From positions 1 to 64,000 of the forward strand of contig JBARUK010000068.1 in NCBI GenBank assembly GCA_049645705.1: a stretch of DNA of 64,000 nucleotides, written 5' to 3'. The notes beneath the pieces were generated by a model that made no database searches, had not been told where the DNA came from, and was given only the letters and a program-made list of their open reading frames with translations. Both the position numbers and the translations under genes were made by a program. Source of the stretch: JBGNFV01 sp049645705. Its GTDB lineage: Bacteria > Bacteroidota > Bacteroidia > Cytophagales > Cyclobacteriaceae. This document shows, one piece after another, positions 43,211 to 52,473 of the stretch (position 1 is the stretch's first letter; each line of letters starts with the position of its first letter).

Positions 43211-43960
43211 TTAGTCCACAAGTTCCTTTTGAGGTTTTTTTATCCAAAAATTATTAAACCCTTCACCGATCTGGATGGTGACCAGGCTCAACTGAAGCAG
43301 TTCAAGGATAGCTAAAAAATTAAAGATGACGGCGATCTTGTTGGGGATCATTTCAATAACCGCCTGAAACGGGACACGGTCAGAATCCGCAAGCTGTTCG
43401 AGAATAAATTCTTTCTGCCTTGCTATGGTATATGGATACTGCACAACCTGGTGTACGGGCCTGTTTTGCTCGTCCTCATACCGCTTCATTACCTTCAGGT
43501 ATGTTTTCAACAGCTTAAAGAGGTCTATGTTTTGCAGTTCTGCCTCTACATTGGAAAGTTCGCTGAGTGCGCGTACTTCTTTCATCACATTTCCGCGCTT
43601 TTCGGCATGGAGCATATTTTCCTCCATACTCACCAGCTCTTTTACCACTCCCTTGTACTGCTTATACTCAAGCAAATGCCTTACCAACTCCTCACGGGGG
43701 TCTACCTCGTTGCCTTCCTCATCCAGTACAGGCCTGGGTAGCAGGGTTTTGGCCTTTATCCGCATAAGGGTAGCAGCCACCAGGATAAACTCGCTGGCCA
43801 CCTCGATATTAAGCGCTTCCATGTGCTTAATATAGTCCAGGAAGTCATCTGTGATTTTAGCGATAGGAATGTCATAGATATCAAGCTCGTCCCGCTCTAT
43901 AAAAAACAGGAGCAGGTCAAAGGGACCTTCAAACAGGGGTAACTTGATCTCAAAGCTCAA
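43211..43960 (-). CDS. scpA: Segregation and condensation protein A
   Basis: A 249-residue kleisin of the SMC condensin. The N-terminus FEIKLPLFEGPFDLLLFFIE and RDELDIYDIPIAKITDDFL is characteristic, followed by FILVAATLMRIKAKTLLPRP and a C-terminal winged helix (FQAVIEMIPNKIAVIFNFLA, LELLQLSLVTIQI). It binds SMC and ScpB, which are not in the window. The stop abuts the YbhN-like gene start. Confidence 0.95.
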   Translation of the reverse strand: MSFEIKLPLFEGPFDLLLFFIERDELDIYDIPIAKITDDFLDYIKHMEALNIEVASEFILVAATLMRIKAKTLLPRPVLDEEGNEVDPREELVRHLLEYKQYKGVVKELVSMEENMLHAEKRGNVMKEVRALSELSNVEAELQNIDLFKLLKTYLKVMKRYEDEQNRPVHQVVQYPYTIARQKEFILEQLADSDRVPFQAVIEMIPNKIAVIFNFLAILELLQLSLVTIQIGEGFNNFWIKKPQKELVD

Positions 43961-44163
43961 TTCGGGCGATATTTATGAGAAATACGCTAAATTCTAACCT
44001 TTCAAAGATATTATGAAATTGCTTAGGAAGCATACCGAGTGAAATTTTTTATTAATTTTGACATTGCACAGCTACCTCTTATGGTGGCAGTTGCTCATTT
44101 TTTGCGGACGAACATTTAGCCAAGGCTAACGTTTGTTTAATTATTGCACCAAAAAAGGTATAC

Positions 44164-46083
44164 ATGCTTATTGAACCTGGTAAGCTGCTCGCTACGGTGG
44201 AAACACCTGCGGATCTCCGAAAACTGGACCGAACACAACTGGTTCAGCTCTGCGATGAACTAAGGCAGTACATAATTGATACAGTGTCCGTGTACGGCGG
44301 CCACTTTGGCGCCAGCCTGGGCGTGGTGGAGCTTACGGTAGCCCTGCATTACGCGTTCAATACGCCTGAAGACCAACTGGTGTGGGACGTAGGCCACCAG
44401 GCCTACGGCCATAAGATACTCACCGGCCGCAGGCAGGAATTTCATACCAACAGGAAATACAAAGGCCTGAGCGGCTTTCCTAAGCGAAAAGAAAGCGACT
44501 ACGATACATTTGGCGTAGGGCATAGCTCTACCTCTATATCGGCAGGGCTGGGCATGGCCATTGCCTCCCGGTATAAAGATGATAACCGCCAGCACATAGC
44601 GGTCATAGGCGATGGTGCCATGACGGGTGGTATGGCCTTTGAGGCGATGAACCACGCAGGGGTGAGCAATACGAACCTGCTGATCGTGCTGAATGATAAC
44701 TGCATGTCGATAGACCCCAATGTAGGCGCGCTGAAAGATTACCTGACGGACATAACCACGAGCCACACTTATAATAAGGTGAAGGACGAGGTATGGAACT
44801 TGCTGGGCAAGATGAGTAAGTTCGGCAAGAGTGCCCAGGAGATAGGCTCTAAGGTAGAAGGCAGTATGAAGAGCTTTCTGCTAAAGCAGAGTAACTTGTT
44901 CGAAAGTCTGAACCTGCGCTACTTTGGCCCTGTAGACGGGCACGACATAGATCATATGGTGAGTGTGATGGAGGACCTGAAGGAGATAGCGGGCCCTAAG
45001 ATACTGCACTGTATAACGACTAAAGGAAAAGGCTACGCACTGGCAGAGAAGGACCAGACGAAATGGCACGCCCCGGGTAAGTTCGATAAGATCACGGGTG
45101 AGATCCGTAAAAAGGTATACGATGCACCTCAGCCGCCTAAGTACCAGGAGGTATTTGGCCGTACTATAGTAGAGCTGGCGGAAAAGAACGACAAGATCAT
45201 GGGCATAACGCCCGCAATGCCGAGCGGCAGCAGCCTGAACATTATGATGAAGGCGATGCCGGAGCGGGCCATAGATGTAGGTATAGCGGAGCAGCATGCG
45301 GTGACCTTTAGTGCCGGCCTGGCTACGCAGGGCATGGTACCTTTCTGTAATATCTACAGCACATTTATGCAGCGGGCGTATGACCAGGTGATACACGATG
45401 TGTGTATACAGAACCTGCATGTGGTGTTCTGCCTGGACAGGGCGGGCTTTGCGGGGGCAGACGGCCCTACGCACCATGGTGCCTATGACCTGGCCTACAT
45501 GCGGTGCATACCAAATATAGTGGTAGCGGCGCCTATGGATGAGCCGGAACTGCGTAACATGATGTATACCTCGCAGCTACCGCGTGAGGGAGCCTACTGT
45601 ATCCGCTACCCCCGCGGACAGGGCGTAACGCCGGAGTGGCAGACACCTATGGAAAGGATAGAGGATGGCACGGGCCGTCTGATCCGCGAAGGTGAAGACC
45701 TAGCGATACTGACCATAGGCCATATAGGCAACTATGCCGTTACGGCCTGCGAAGAGCTGGAAAAGCTGGGCGTGGATGCTGCGCACTACGATATGCGCTT
45801 TGTGAAGCCACTGGATGAGAAGATGCTGCATGAGGTATTCTCTACGTTTGATAAGGTGATAACGGTAGAGGATGGCTGCCTGATGGGTGGCTTCGGTAGT
45901 GCGGTGCTGGAATTTATGGCAGACCATGGCTATATGGCTCATGTACGCCGACTGGGCATACCTGACCGTATAGTAGAGCACGGCGAGCAGTTGGAACTGC
46001 ACGAGGAGTGTGGCTTCTCACCGGAAGGCATTCGCAAGGAGGTGATGTCTCTGCTGGACGCTACTACGGTAGCCAGATCTTAA
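44164..46083 (+). CDS. dxs: 1-deoxy-D-xylulose-5-phosphate synthase
   Basis: First enzyme of the MEP isoprenoid pathway (pyruvate + glyceraldehyde-3-P to DXP), thiamine-dependent, 639 residues, normal length. Signatures: VYGGHFGASLGVVELTVALH, VGHQAYGHKILTGR, GDGAMTGGMAFEAMNHAG (ThDP motif), DIAEQHAVTFSAGLA-like region IDVGIAEQHAVTFSAGLA, DRAGFAGADGPTHHGAYDLA and EDGCLMGGFGSAV. It is followed 17 bp later by a hydrolase, probably the same transcript. Confidence 0.97.
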   Translation: MLIEPGKLLATVETPADLRKLDRTQLVQLCDELRQYIIDTVSVYGGHFGASLGVVELTVALHYAFNTPEDQLVWDVGHQAYGHKILTGRRQEFHTNRKYKGLSGFPKRKESDYDTFGVGHSSTSISAGLGMAIASRYKDDNRQHIAVIGDGAMTGGMAFEAMNHAGVSNTNLLIVLNDNCMSIDPNVGALKDYLTDITTSHTYNKVKDEVWNLLGKMSKFGKSAQEIGSKVEGSMKSFLLKQSNLFESLNLRYFGPVDGHDIDHMVSVMEDLKEIAGPKILHCITTKGKGYALAEKDQTKWHAPGKFDKITGEIRKKVYDAPQPPKYQEVFGRTIVELAEKNDKIMGITPAMPSGSSLNIMMKAMPERAIDVGIAEQHAVTFSAGLATQGMVPFCNIYSTFMQRAYDQVIHDVCIQNLHVVFCLDRAGFAGADGPTHHGAYDLAYMRCIPNIVVAAPMDEPELRNMMYTSQLPREGAYCIRYPRGQGVTPEWQTPMERIEDGTGRLIREGEDLAILTIGHIGNYAVTACEELEKLGVDAAHYDMRFVKPLDEKMLHEVFSTFDKVITVEDGCLMGGFGSAVLEFMADHGYMAHVRRLGIPDRIVEHGEQLELHEECGFSPEGIRKEVMSLLDATTVARS

Positions 46084-46100
46084 AAATACCATAGCATTTT

Positions 46101-46877
46101 ATGTCGACCCTTCATATGCGCCACATGGGGCAGGGCTTTCCTGTGGTGCTTCTTCATGGCTTCTGTGAGACACACATGATCTGGTCTGATATGGCGGTGC
46201 ACCTGTCATCTGACTACAGTGTGTGGATGCCTGACCTGCCGGGCTTTGGTGAGAGCACGAGCCTGCCGGAGGGCTTCAGTATAGAGGAGGTGTCCGAAAA
46301 GGTGTATGAGGCCCTGAAGGAGAAAGGGCTGGAGGAGTTTGCCGTCATTGGCCATTCACTCGGGGGCTATGTGGCATTGGCGATGGCAGATAAGCACCCG
46401 GAGGCGATCAGACTGCTGGGACTGTTTAACAGTACGGCCTACGGAGATACGGAAGAGAAGCGCCATACCCGTAACAAGACGATCGAGTTTGTGCAGAACC
46501 GGGGGGTGCAGCGCTTTATCGATACTTTTGTACCGAATCTGTTCTACGCTCCCCGCCGGGAAGAACTGGCAGATTCGATAGAAGAAGTAAACCTTATCGC
46601 CCGCCTTACCTCTAAGGACAGCCTGATCAACTACACGAAGGCGATGCGCGACCGCCCCTCTTACCTGGATCTGCTGGAGCAATTTGATAAGCACATACTG
46701 ATCATTGCGGGAGAGGAAGACGGCTTCACGAATGAGCAGGACATCCACCAGCAAGCCAAGTTATTAAGGAAGCCTTGCGTGCAGATACTTCCCAAGACAG
46801 CCCATATGGCTATGTACGAGCGCTTTACGGAGACCTCTGAGTTTATAAAGGGAGCGCTGGGGGAGGTGGTTAAATAA
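46101..46877 (+). CDS. Alpha/beta-fold hydrolase
   Basis: A 258-residue hydrolase. Oxyanion region VVLLHGFCETHMIW, nucleophile elbow FAVIGHSLGGYVALAM (Ser at about 98), acid in IIAGEEDGFTNEQD and catalytic His in ILPKTAHMAMYERF. It most resembles small esterase-type hydrolases; the substrate is unknown. It lies 17 bp downstream of dxs. A weak hairpin with T-run follows (46877-46899). Confidence 0.88.
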   Translation: MSTLHMRHMGQGFPVVLLHGFCETHMIWSDMAVHLSSDYSVWMPDLPGFGESTSLPEGFSIEEVSEKVYEALKEKGLEEFAVIGHSLGGYVALAMADKHPEAIRLLGLFNSTAYGDTEEKRHTRNKTIEFVQNRGVQRFIDTFVPNLFYAPRREELADSIEEVNLIARLTSKDSLINYTKAMRDRPSYLDLLEQFDKHILIIAGEEDGFTNEQDIHQQAKLLRKPCVQILPKTAHMAMYERFTETSEFIKGALGEVVK

Positions 46878-47284
46878 GCTTCTTTTGTAAGCTGTTTTTA
46901 TCAGATCACGCACGGCTAGTTACAGACTAGCAATACTGCTAAATTACCAGCACCCTGCGCCGGGAAGTACAACTTCCCATAATCATGCCTACAAGGCTAA
47001 GCCTCGCGGTAGAATCGACGCAAAGACTTGCAATAAGGGTGGAGGCAGTGAACACCTAGATTCCTTCCCTACCAGGGAAGGTGGCCGCGCTTCAAACGAT
47101 CCAACTTTAGCACGCTCATTTAAATAAAAAAGCCCCCACATACACCCACGATACCCTCGCGGACGGAAGGGTGCCGTCACAACTGCAGATTTAAAGTTTT
47201 GGAAAAAGAGCATTATGTTAAATGCATAAAAATAACCATCCGTAGCATGTACGGATGGTTAATAAGGTAAGCTATCGATAATGA
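46878..47284. other. Intergenic region, 407 bp, rich in short palindromes
   Basis: No gene supported. It contains GGGAAGT/ACTTCCC (about 46963-46979), CCTTCCCT-ACC-AGGGAAGG (about 47074-47092) and smaller inverted repeats. A 74-codon frame on the minus strand (46989-47213) is likely non-coding. Confidence 0.5.
47228..47260 (-). terminator. Intrinsic terminator of the S8 peptidase
   Basis: AACCATCCGT (47234-47243) pairs with ACGGATGGTT (47251-47260); T-rich on the minus strand. Confidence 0.75.
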
Positions 47285-48580
47285 TCAGGGCGTAAGGAAG
47301 GTCAGCGGATCATTAGGGCTATGAGGGTCATTATTTACCCTGCGTCCGCGATTATACAGTATACCTGATGTATGCAATAATACACCTGCTGCATGGGGGG
47401 CCGCCATAGAGGTACCATTTAGGGTAGCATAGGTACCGTTTTTATACGTGCTGTATATAGATACGCCAGGTGCACAGTTATCTACTACATCACCGTAGTT
47501 GGAGAACCAGGCCCAGTCTCCGTTACTATCATGTGCAGAAATACAGAATATCCTATTTTGAGTGCCTGTAGAAGCCGGACTATAATTAGCTGCATTATTA
47601 GCGTCGTTGCCAGCAGCCACCACTACCCATACAAATGTATTGGCCAGGTCTATTAACTCCTGGTTTACAGTTGCATTAAGTGACTGGCGCAGACTCACGT
47701 TAATAACATCATTAGCAGATGCTACAGCATGTATATAGTTAATTCCATCGATCAGGTCAGAGGTCCAGTAGGTGCCGTTTTGCTGAGCTACCTTTACCGG
47801 TACTACCTTTACGCCAGAGCAGACACCTCTTACACCCAGGTTATTGTATTTGGCTCCTACAATACCTGCTACGTGGGTTCCATGTCCGTTAAGATCGTCC
47901 TGCCCCTCACTTCCTACTGCATTAAAGGCCATAGCACCATCCACATTCAGATCAATGTGATCCAGATCAATTCCTGTATCTACAATCCAGGCACGACGGT
48001 TACTGGGAATATTGGTGGCACTACTGGTACCCACCCAACTGATACCCCAGGGCATGATATCAGCCTGCAAACGACCGTTATTCTCCTTTACAGCTTCAGG
48101 GGCTTCAACTACCTCATTGAAGCTTGGGTCAGGCTCGATAATATAGTCCTGCTCCACACTCAAAACACGGGGATCGTTTTTCAGGGACGCTAACTCATGG
48201 TCTGTAAGTATGGCTGTAAAACCTGCCAAAGCACTATTGAATACTTTATGGATACGATCGCCTGCAATACCATGCTTTGCAGCAAAAGCAGTAAATAAGG
48301 CCCTGCCACGACCCTGCCGTGCTGCATAAAGATCTTTCCGCTGATTTTCGGTGAAAGCATGACGGCTTAACCGAGCATTATCTTTCCCGCCTTCCGGTTC
48401 CTGATTCAATACGACGATGTACTGCCCTTCTATAGCAATTACGCCCTCAGGAAGCTGGACTTCTTCCGCCACAGGTTCAGGCATCATATCACCAGCCTGA
48501 TCGGAACATGCTGTGGTTAAAACGAATACTGCAGCTATTCCCGCTGACAGCAAATGATTAAGTTTAAATAAATTATACAT
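47285..48580 (-). CDS. Subtilisin-like serine peptidase (S8), lipoprotein-type signal
   Basis: A 431-residue exported protease. Signal with lipobox (GIAAVFVLTTACSDQAGD), an inhibitor I9-type propeptide (IEGQYIVVLNQEPEG to VLSVEQDYIIE, about 45-145), then the catalytic domain with Asp in AWIVDTGIDLDHIDL, His in LNGHGTHVAGIVG, oxyanion Asn in VVVAAGNDANNAANY and Ser in LNGTSMAAPHAAGVLL. The C-terminus is short, without a sorting domain. It probably acts at the cell surface or in the periplasm. Confidence 0.93.
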   Translation of the reverse strand: MYNLFKLNHLLSAGIAAVFVLTTACSDQAGDMMPEPVAEEVQLPEGVIAIEGQYIVVLNQEPEGGKDNARLSRHAFTENQRKDLYAARQGRGRALFTAFAAKHGIAGDRIHKVFNSALAGFTAILTDHELASLKNDPRVLSVEQDYIIEPDPSFNEVVEAPEAVKENNGRLQADIMPWGISWVGTSSATNIPSNRRAWIVDTGIDLDHIDLNVDGAMAFNAVGSEGQDDLNGHGTHVAGIVGAKYNNLGVRGVCSGVKVVPVKVAQQNGTYWTSDLIDGINYIHAVASANDVINVSLRQSLNATVNQELIDLANTFVWVVVAAGNDANNAANYSPASTGTQNRIFCISAHDSNGDWAWFSNYGDVVDNCAPGVSIYSTYKNGTYATLNGTSMAAPHAAGVLLHTSGILYNRGRRVNNDPHSPNDPLTFLTP

Positions 48581-49304
48581 AACTGATTGTTAAAGTGTTA
48601 CTTACTATAAATAACCATAATGTGATGCTCCTAAACAAGTGCTCGGACAAGTTAAGTGGAAACATGAACCAAATGAGGGCATTTTTAGGAAAAAATAAGG
48701 GTTAACCCTCACATTTTCAGGGTGTATTTAAGTGCTTGTAGAAAACATTACGTCCGCGCCCTTCGCTATGACAATTCATGATTATACTAGGCTTTTTCGG
48801 ACCGGAAAGGAGAATAACAGTGTAGAGATTTGGGTAGTTTGTCACGGGTGAATACCCACGTCAGGCGGTTTTATTTGATAAGCGTGCGCAAAGGTAACAT
48901 TTCTGCAAGGCACAAGTACATACTTGCGCCAGGGAGGAGGGAATTAAGTTGGTGCAGGCAGGTAGCATGCTCCAAGGGTACTGCCTGTTCCTTTCATGCT
49001 GCCAAGCGCGACAAGATGCCATGCATGGCGTCTATACTGATTGCTAAAGGGGTAGCCGCGATGATAATGACTATTTTCCCAACACCCCATTTGCAAACGA
49101 TGGCCGGGTATACTGGACTATACCTAACCTGGTTATCAGTTTGCTAAACTCATTTACAGGTAAAACTGGCTGGTATTTCTCATTCTATTGGTTTGTGATC
49201 TATGCTAATGCAGGCCCCTGCCCATGCCATGCCCCCGCATATAGCACCATTGATCGGAGACTGTCTAATTTGCCCTCTACATAAAGAAACCTTCCCTGTA
49301 TATA
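48581..49304. other. Intergenic region, 724 bp, no convincing gene
   Basis: Several short frames exist (the longest about 105 codons at 48830-49147), but none looks like a protein. Inverted repeats include GGCACAAGTA/TACTTGCGCC near 48910-48932 and the 12-bp palindrome GCCATGCATGGC (49018-49029). It may be decayed accessory DNA. Confidence 0.45.
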
Positions 49305-49796
49305 TTATTTTTCGCAATCAGTTTTAGGCGTTATCTCCAGCGTACATTCACTACAGCCGCAGTAGTAGCTGATGTCCCCGTTCGGGAAAATGGACCCATA
49401 TAGCCCGCAGCACGGCGCCCCACTACAGGAGAGGGTATAGCTACAGGCAGAGGCATTCGTTTCACCCTTACCTGCTACACTATTGGTAAGTATGATCGTA
49501 TTGGTTAGGCCCGGCTCAGGCATCGTGTAGGTTATTTGTATAGCAAGGGCCTTATCTGTTTCCAGGTAAGTAATATCCGTTATATCAAAATCATGATCAC
49601 CACTGATGCGGGTTAAATCAGGTCTGATGTCATTTTTAAGGGCTGTCATATTAGCAGCCAGCACATGCCCACGCGGCGACACGAGAGAAAGGGTCTCGGG
49701 AGCATCGGCAGGATCAACAGGAAGCTCTTCCTGATCCCGGCAACCTGCCAGCACAGTGACCAAACTGATAAGAATAAAGATAATAGGGCGGATCAT
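49305..49796 (-). CDS. Cys-rich lipoprotein, intact paralogue
   Basis: A 163-residue lipoprotein (IFILISLVTVLAGCRDQEE). The middle (SLVSPRGHVLAANMTALKND, ISGDHDFDITDITYLETDKA) matches that of the gene upstream. The C-terminus is rich in Cys (CSYTLSCSGAPCCGLYG, YYCGCSECTLEITPKTDCEK), 10 Cys in the last 55 residues. Its ATG overlaps the TGA of the upstream paralogue (ATGA), so the two are translationally coupled. I do not recognise the family; the Cys density suggests disulfides or metal binding. Confidence 0.7.
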   Translation of the reverse strand: MIRPIIFILISLVTVLAGCRDQEELPVDPADAPETLSLVSPRGHVLAANMTALKNDIRPDLTRISGDHDFDITDITYLETDKALAIQITYTMPEPGLTNTIILTNSVAGKGETNASACSYTLSCSGAPCCGLYGSIFPNGDISYYCGCSECTLEITPKTDCEK

Positions 49797-50278
49797 TTTT
49801 CGCAGTCAGTTTTAGGAGTAATATCAAGCACGCAGCCCTGGCAGCCACACTCAAACGAAAGCACTCCGCCCGAAAGGCTTCCTCCTACAGTACAGCAGGC
49901 ATCTCCCTCGCAGGTAACCATGTAGCCACAGCCTGATTCATTGTCCGTATGCTTTCATGGATGATTTTTACTCATAATGACATTACTATCGAAAGATAGC
50001 GCCGGCACGTGATAGTGGATCACCGCGCCCAGGACTCCGTCCGCTTCCAGGTATTCTATACCAATAATGTCAAAATCATGCTCACCTGTGTAATTAATAA
50101 TACCGGGCAATATCTGTTCTTTAAGATCTTCTATACTTTCAGCAATCAGTATACCACCCGGAGAGGTAAGCATCAGGGGAGGGTTTTGCTGGCTGATATC
50201 CTGCTCAATTATGTCATTTTCCTTATCGCAGGCAAAAAAAACAATCGCCATAACCAGTAAAAAAGCTACATTTTTCAT
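49793..50278 (-). pseudogene. Cys-rich lipoprotein paralogue with in-frame TGA
   Basis: Start 50278: lipoprotein signal (MKNVAFLLVMAIVFFACDKE), then SPGGILIAESIEDLKEQILP and YTGEHDFDIIGIEYLEADGV, paralogous to the next gene. A TGA at 49957-49955 ends the frame after SKNHP, but the same frame continues without further stops (KHTDNESGCGYMVTCEGDAC, FECGCQGCVLDITPKTDCEK) to a TGA at 49793. With Arg (CGA) at the stop the protein would be 161 residues, colinear with its neighbour. So it is a nonsense mutation or a sequencing error. The Cys-rich half would be lost in the truncated product. Confidence 0.78.
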
Positions 50279-50430
50279 TTTACACTTATTTGTTTTACAA
50301 TTTTATTTTGAAAAATAAGATAAAGAATATTTCCATTTAAAGCAAACAAACGGGTTAATTACAAGCGACGGATTGCTATGTGCCAGACTGTATAAGCTAT
50401 AGGACAGGGACTCTATAATAAGAATAGGCC

Positions 50431-50562
50431 ATGACGGAGAAAATAAATATTGCCAAAGAAGAATTTGAAGATATTCTAAGAAGAGACAACTCTCCCTCAT
50501 TCGAAAATCTGGATTTTGAATTTAACGTGAGTATTCCCGGTGTCGAAGACAGGATCGGGTAA
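50431..50562 (+). CDS. Possible 43-residue peptide, unknown
   Basis: ATG to TAA, 43 codons: an acidic N-terminal helix (MTEKINIAKEEFEDILRRD) followed by SFENLDFEFNVSIPGVEDRI. The composition is protein-like, but no promoter, terminator or relative is apparent. It could be a remnant of a larger gene. Low confidence. Confidence 0.3.
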   Translation: MTEKINIAKEEFEDILRRDNSPSFENLDFEFNVSIPGVEDRIG

Positions 50563-50913
50563 GCACTACAGTAAATTATTCTAAAAATACTTACGCCCTG
50601 CCAGGTAACGCAACCGACTGAATCACCTGCCCACTTCATCTAAAAGTACAACTATAGAAATGTAATGGGTAATCGAACCTTCGCCGAACGATCACCGAAC
50701 CTTAGGGCCACTCTATACGGTTTAAAAACGGTTAAGAGACGGTTCAGTATCGGGTTAGAAGGGGCGCTGAATTTGATGTGAAAATGGGGGCTGGCCCGAA
50801 AGGGGTGTATAGTAAAAATACAATTTCAGGTGATACAATCAAAAGAAAAACCTTGCAAATATTCCTTTAAATTGTGACTAAGGGCTATTTTAGAAGTCTG
50901 AACTTAAAAGAAC
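50563..50913. repeat. Intergenic region with iterated GAAC and ACGGTT motifs
   Basis: 351 bp without a gene. Around 50671-50705 GAACCTT/GAACGAT/GAACCTT recur about every 13 bp, and around 50716-50750 ACGGTT recurs three times at similar spacing. The two groups are partly complementary. This precedes the gene at 50914. Confidence 0.4.
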
Positions 50914-51453
50914 ATGGCGGTAAACAAAAAGAATGCCTTGCTGAAAGGCTTTGTAGGTAAGGTAGGCGGCTACGTCCTGAAAGAGCTACCTAATGGTACG
51001 CAGTATCTTTCTAAACTTCCTGACAAAAGAAAGGGTAAGATCCCGGAAAAACAAAAGAAGGAAACGGATGACTTTTCGGCAGGAGTGACCTACGCCCAGC
51101 AGGCGAGGCTGTGCCCGGAAGCGACTGCGTATTATAAAAAGAAGAGGAAAAAAAGCTCGGTATTCCATGCCGCACTAAGCGACTACCGGGGTAAGCCGAA
51201 GATAGTAAAGGTGCAGGTGGATGGTGATGATGAAGCGGTATACCTGGATGTACTGGCCAGGGACAACGTGGGGATCACGGAAATGCGGGTGGAATATACG
51301 AATAGTGACGGCAAGCCGTGTAGCCTGCTACCTAATGTAAAGAACCGGTTGGCTCAGTTTAGTATACCAAAAAAGGATATCGCCTCGCCGGTGAAGGTGA
51401 TTGTGAAAGACCGGCCGGGGAATATGGATATGTGTGTGGTAGAGGGGTGGTGA
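50914..51453 (+). CDS. DUF6266-like protein, unknown function
   Basis: A 179-residue basic protein. The N-terminus (NALLKGFVGKVGGYVLKELP, then GTQYLSKLPDKRKGKIPEKQ) has the pattern GF-GKVG...W/G...Y-S-P seen in DUF6266 proteins of Bacteroidota, here from memory and not by search. The C-terminal half is a predicted beta domain (EAVYLDVLARDNVGITEMRV, VKVIVKDRPGNMDMCVVEGW). No signal peptide. First gene of the AT-rich accessory island; the function of the family is unknown. Confidence 0.6.
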   Translation: MAVNKKNALLKGFVGKVGGYVLKELPNGTQYLSKLPDKRKGKIPEKQKKETDDFSAGVTYAQQARLCPEATAYYKKKRKKSSVFHAALSDYRGKPKIVKVQVDGDDEAVYLDVLARDNVGITEMRVEYTNSDGKPCSLLPNVKNRLAQFSIPKKDIASPVKVIVKDRPGNMDMCVVEGW

Positions 51454-51500
51454 GAAATAGAAGTGATTGAATAAAGAAGTACTGATAAAGATGAAAAAGC

Positions 51501-52271
51501 ATGAGTAATAATACGGAAGAAGAAATTCCAGATAACGAAAGACATAAATTATGCAAAAAGATAACCGAATGCGGTACATACATTAGTGAATGGCTAACTG
51601 GTCAGCCAAATGTGGGCGAAGAGTCTCTTACAGATTGGTTTCTATATGAATTAGATAAAAGTTCTCTAATCCTTCACTACGAGAAATTTAATAAAAGAGA
51701 AGAAGCTAAAACAGGTGCTGACTGGCTGTGGGAAATAGTTTTTTCAGATGAAAGTTCAATAAGCTTTTTGGTACAGGCCAAAAAAGTAAGTGATGACCAA
51801 AGCGTAAAGAAAGCCTTGACCTACCCGGTAGGAAAGAAAAAAATTCCTCAGATGGAGATATTATTAAGGCACGCACGCAGTATAACTGCACTACCTTTTT
51901 ATTGTTTCTATACAATAGCGCAAACTGAGAACTCCCGATGTAGTGGCAATAAGAAAAAAGAAGGTGTTTTTTGGACTGACGCACATTGGTTAAACAGTAA
52001 TGGTAGCCCTCCTCCCTTTAATGAACTAATGAGGGTTACAACACCTATAGCCTGCCTATTTTGTTGTGATCTATTTAGTATTGTACGCTACCTGACAAGG
52101 TACTTTCGCGAGTTCCAATTTCGTAGGAATTTGAACAATTACATAAAGCAACCTAGTCAGGAGATTCTGAATGTAATTGAGGTAGGATTTTCAAATAGCC
52201 TGCCAAGGCTTAAAGAACAGTACGCCCGGTACGCAGATAGCATTGTGATTGTAGATTTAAGGGAAGCTTGA
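51501..52271 (+). CDS. DUF6615-like protein, possible defence-linked
   Basis: A 256-residue cytoplasmic protein. Its middle matches the DUF6615 pattern: GEESLTDWFLYELDKS, REEAKTGADWLWEIVF, SFLVQAKKVSDD and ITALPFYCFYT. The E-TGADW...QAK order recalls the D-ExK-like arrangement of restriction-fold nucleases, so a nuclease role is possible but not shown. Codon use is AT-rich compared with the flanks, suggesting transfer. It lies 48 bp after the DUF6266-like gene. Confidence 0.65.
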   Translation: MSNNTEEEIPDNERHKLCKKITECGTYISEWLTGQPNVGEESLTDWFLYELDKSSLILHYEKFNKREEAKTGADWLWEIVFSDESSISFLVQAKKVSDDQSVKKALTYPVGKKKIPQMEILLRHARSITALPFYCFYTIAQTENSRCSGNKKKEGVFWTDAHWLNSNGSPPPFNELMRVTTPIACLFCCDLFSIVRYLTRYFREFQFRRNLNNYIKQPSQEILNVIEVGFSNSLPRLKEQYARYADSIVIVDLREA

Positions 52272-52473
52272 TTTAATAGGCTAATCTGAGGGTAGAGGCC
52301 TGTGAAATGCAACCTTCCAACTTGCAGAGATAAAAATTGTCCGGGTTTGGTACAGAAAACGGTCTATCGGACATTTTTAAATGAAAATTCAAGTACCTGA
52401 AGGGTATCATTATCGGATATTTTTTATAATATTTATCACATAAGTGATCGTTTAACAAGAATAGCATACAAAA

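Noticed and set aside
46989..47213. A 74-codon minus-strand frame
   Set aside because: It runs through two perfect palindromes and has no protein-like pattern; probably a repeat remnant.
48830..49147. A 105-codon plus-strand frame
   Set aside because: Composition is not protein-like, no recognisable domain, and it crosses several inverted repeats.
29627..50278. TGA read as selenocysteine or reassigned in the two interrupted genes
   Set aside because: TGA is a normal stop for many intact genes here, no SECIS-like hairpin follows, and Arg (CGA) fits the surrounding sequence better.
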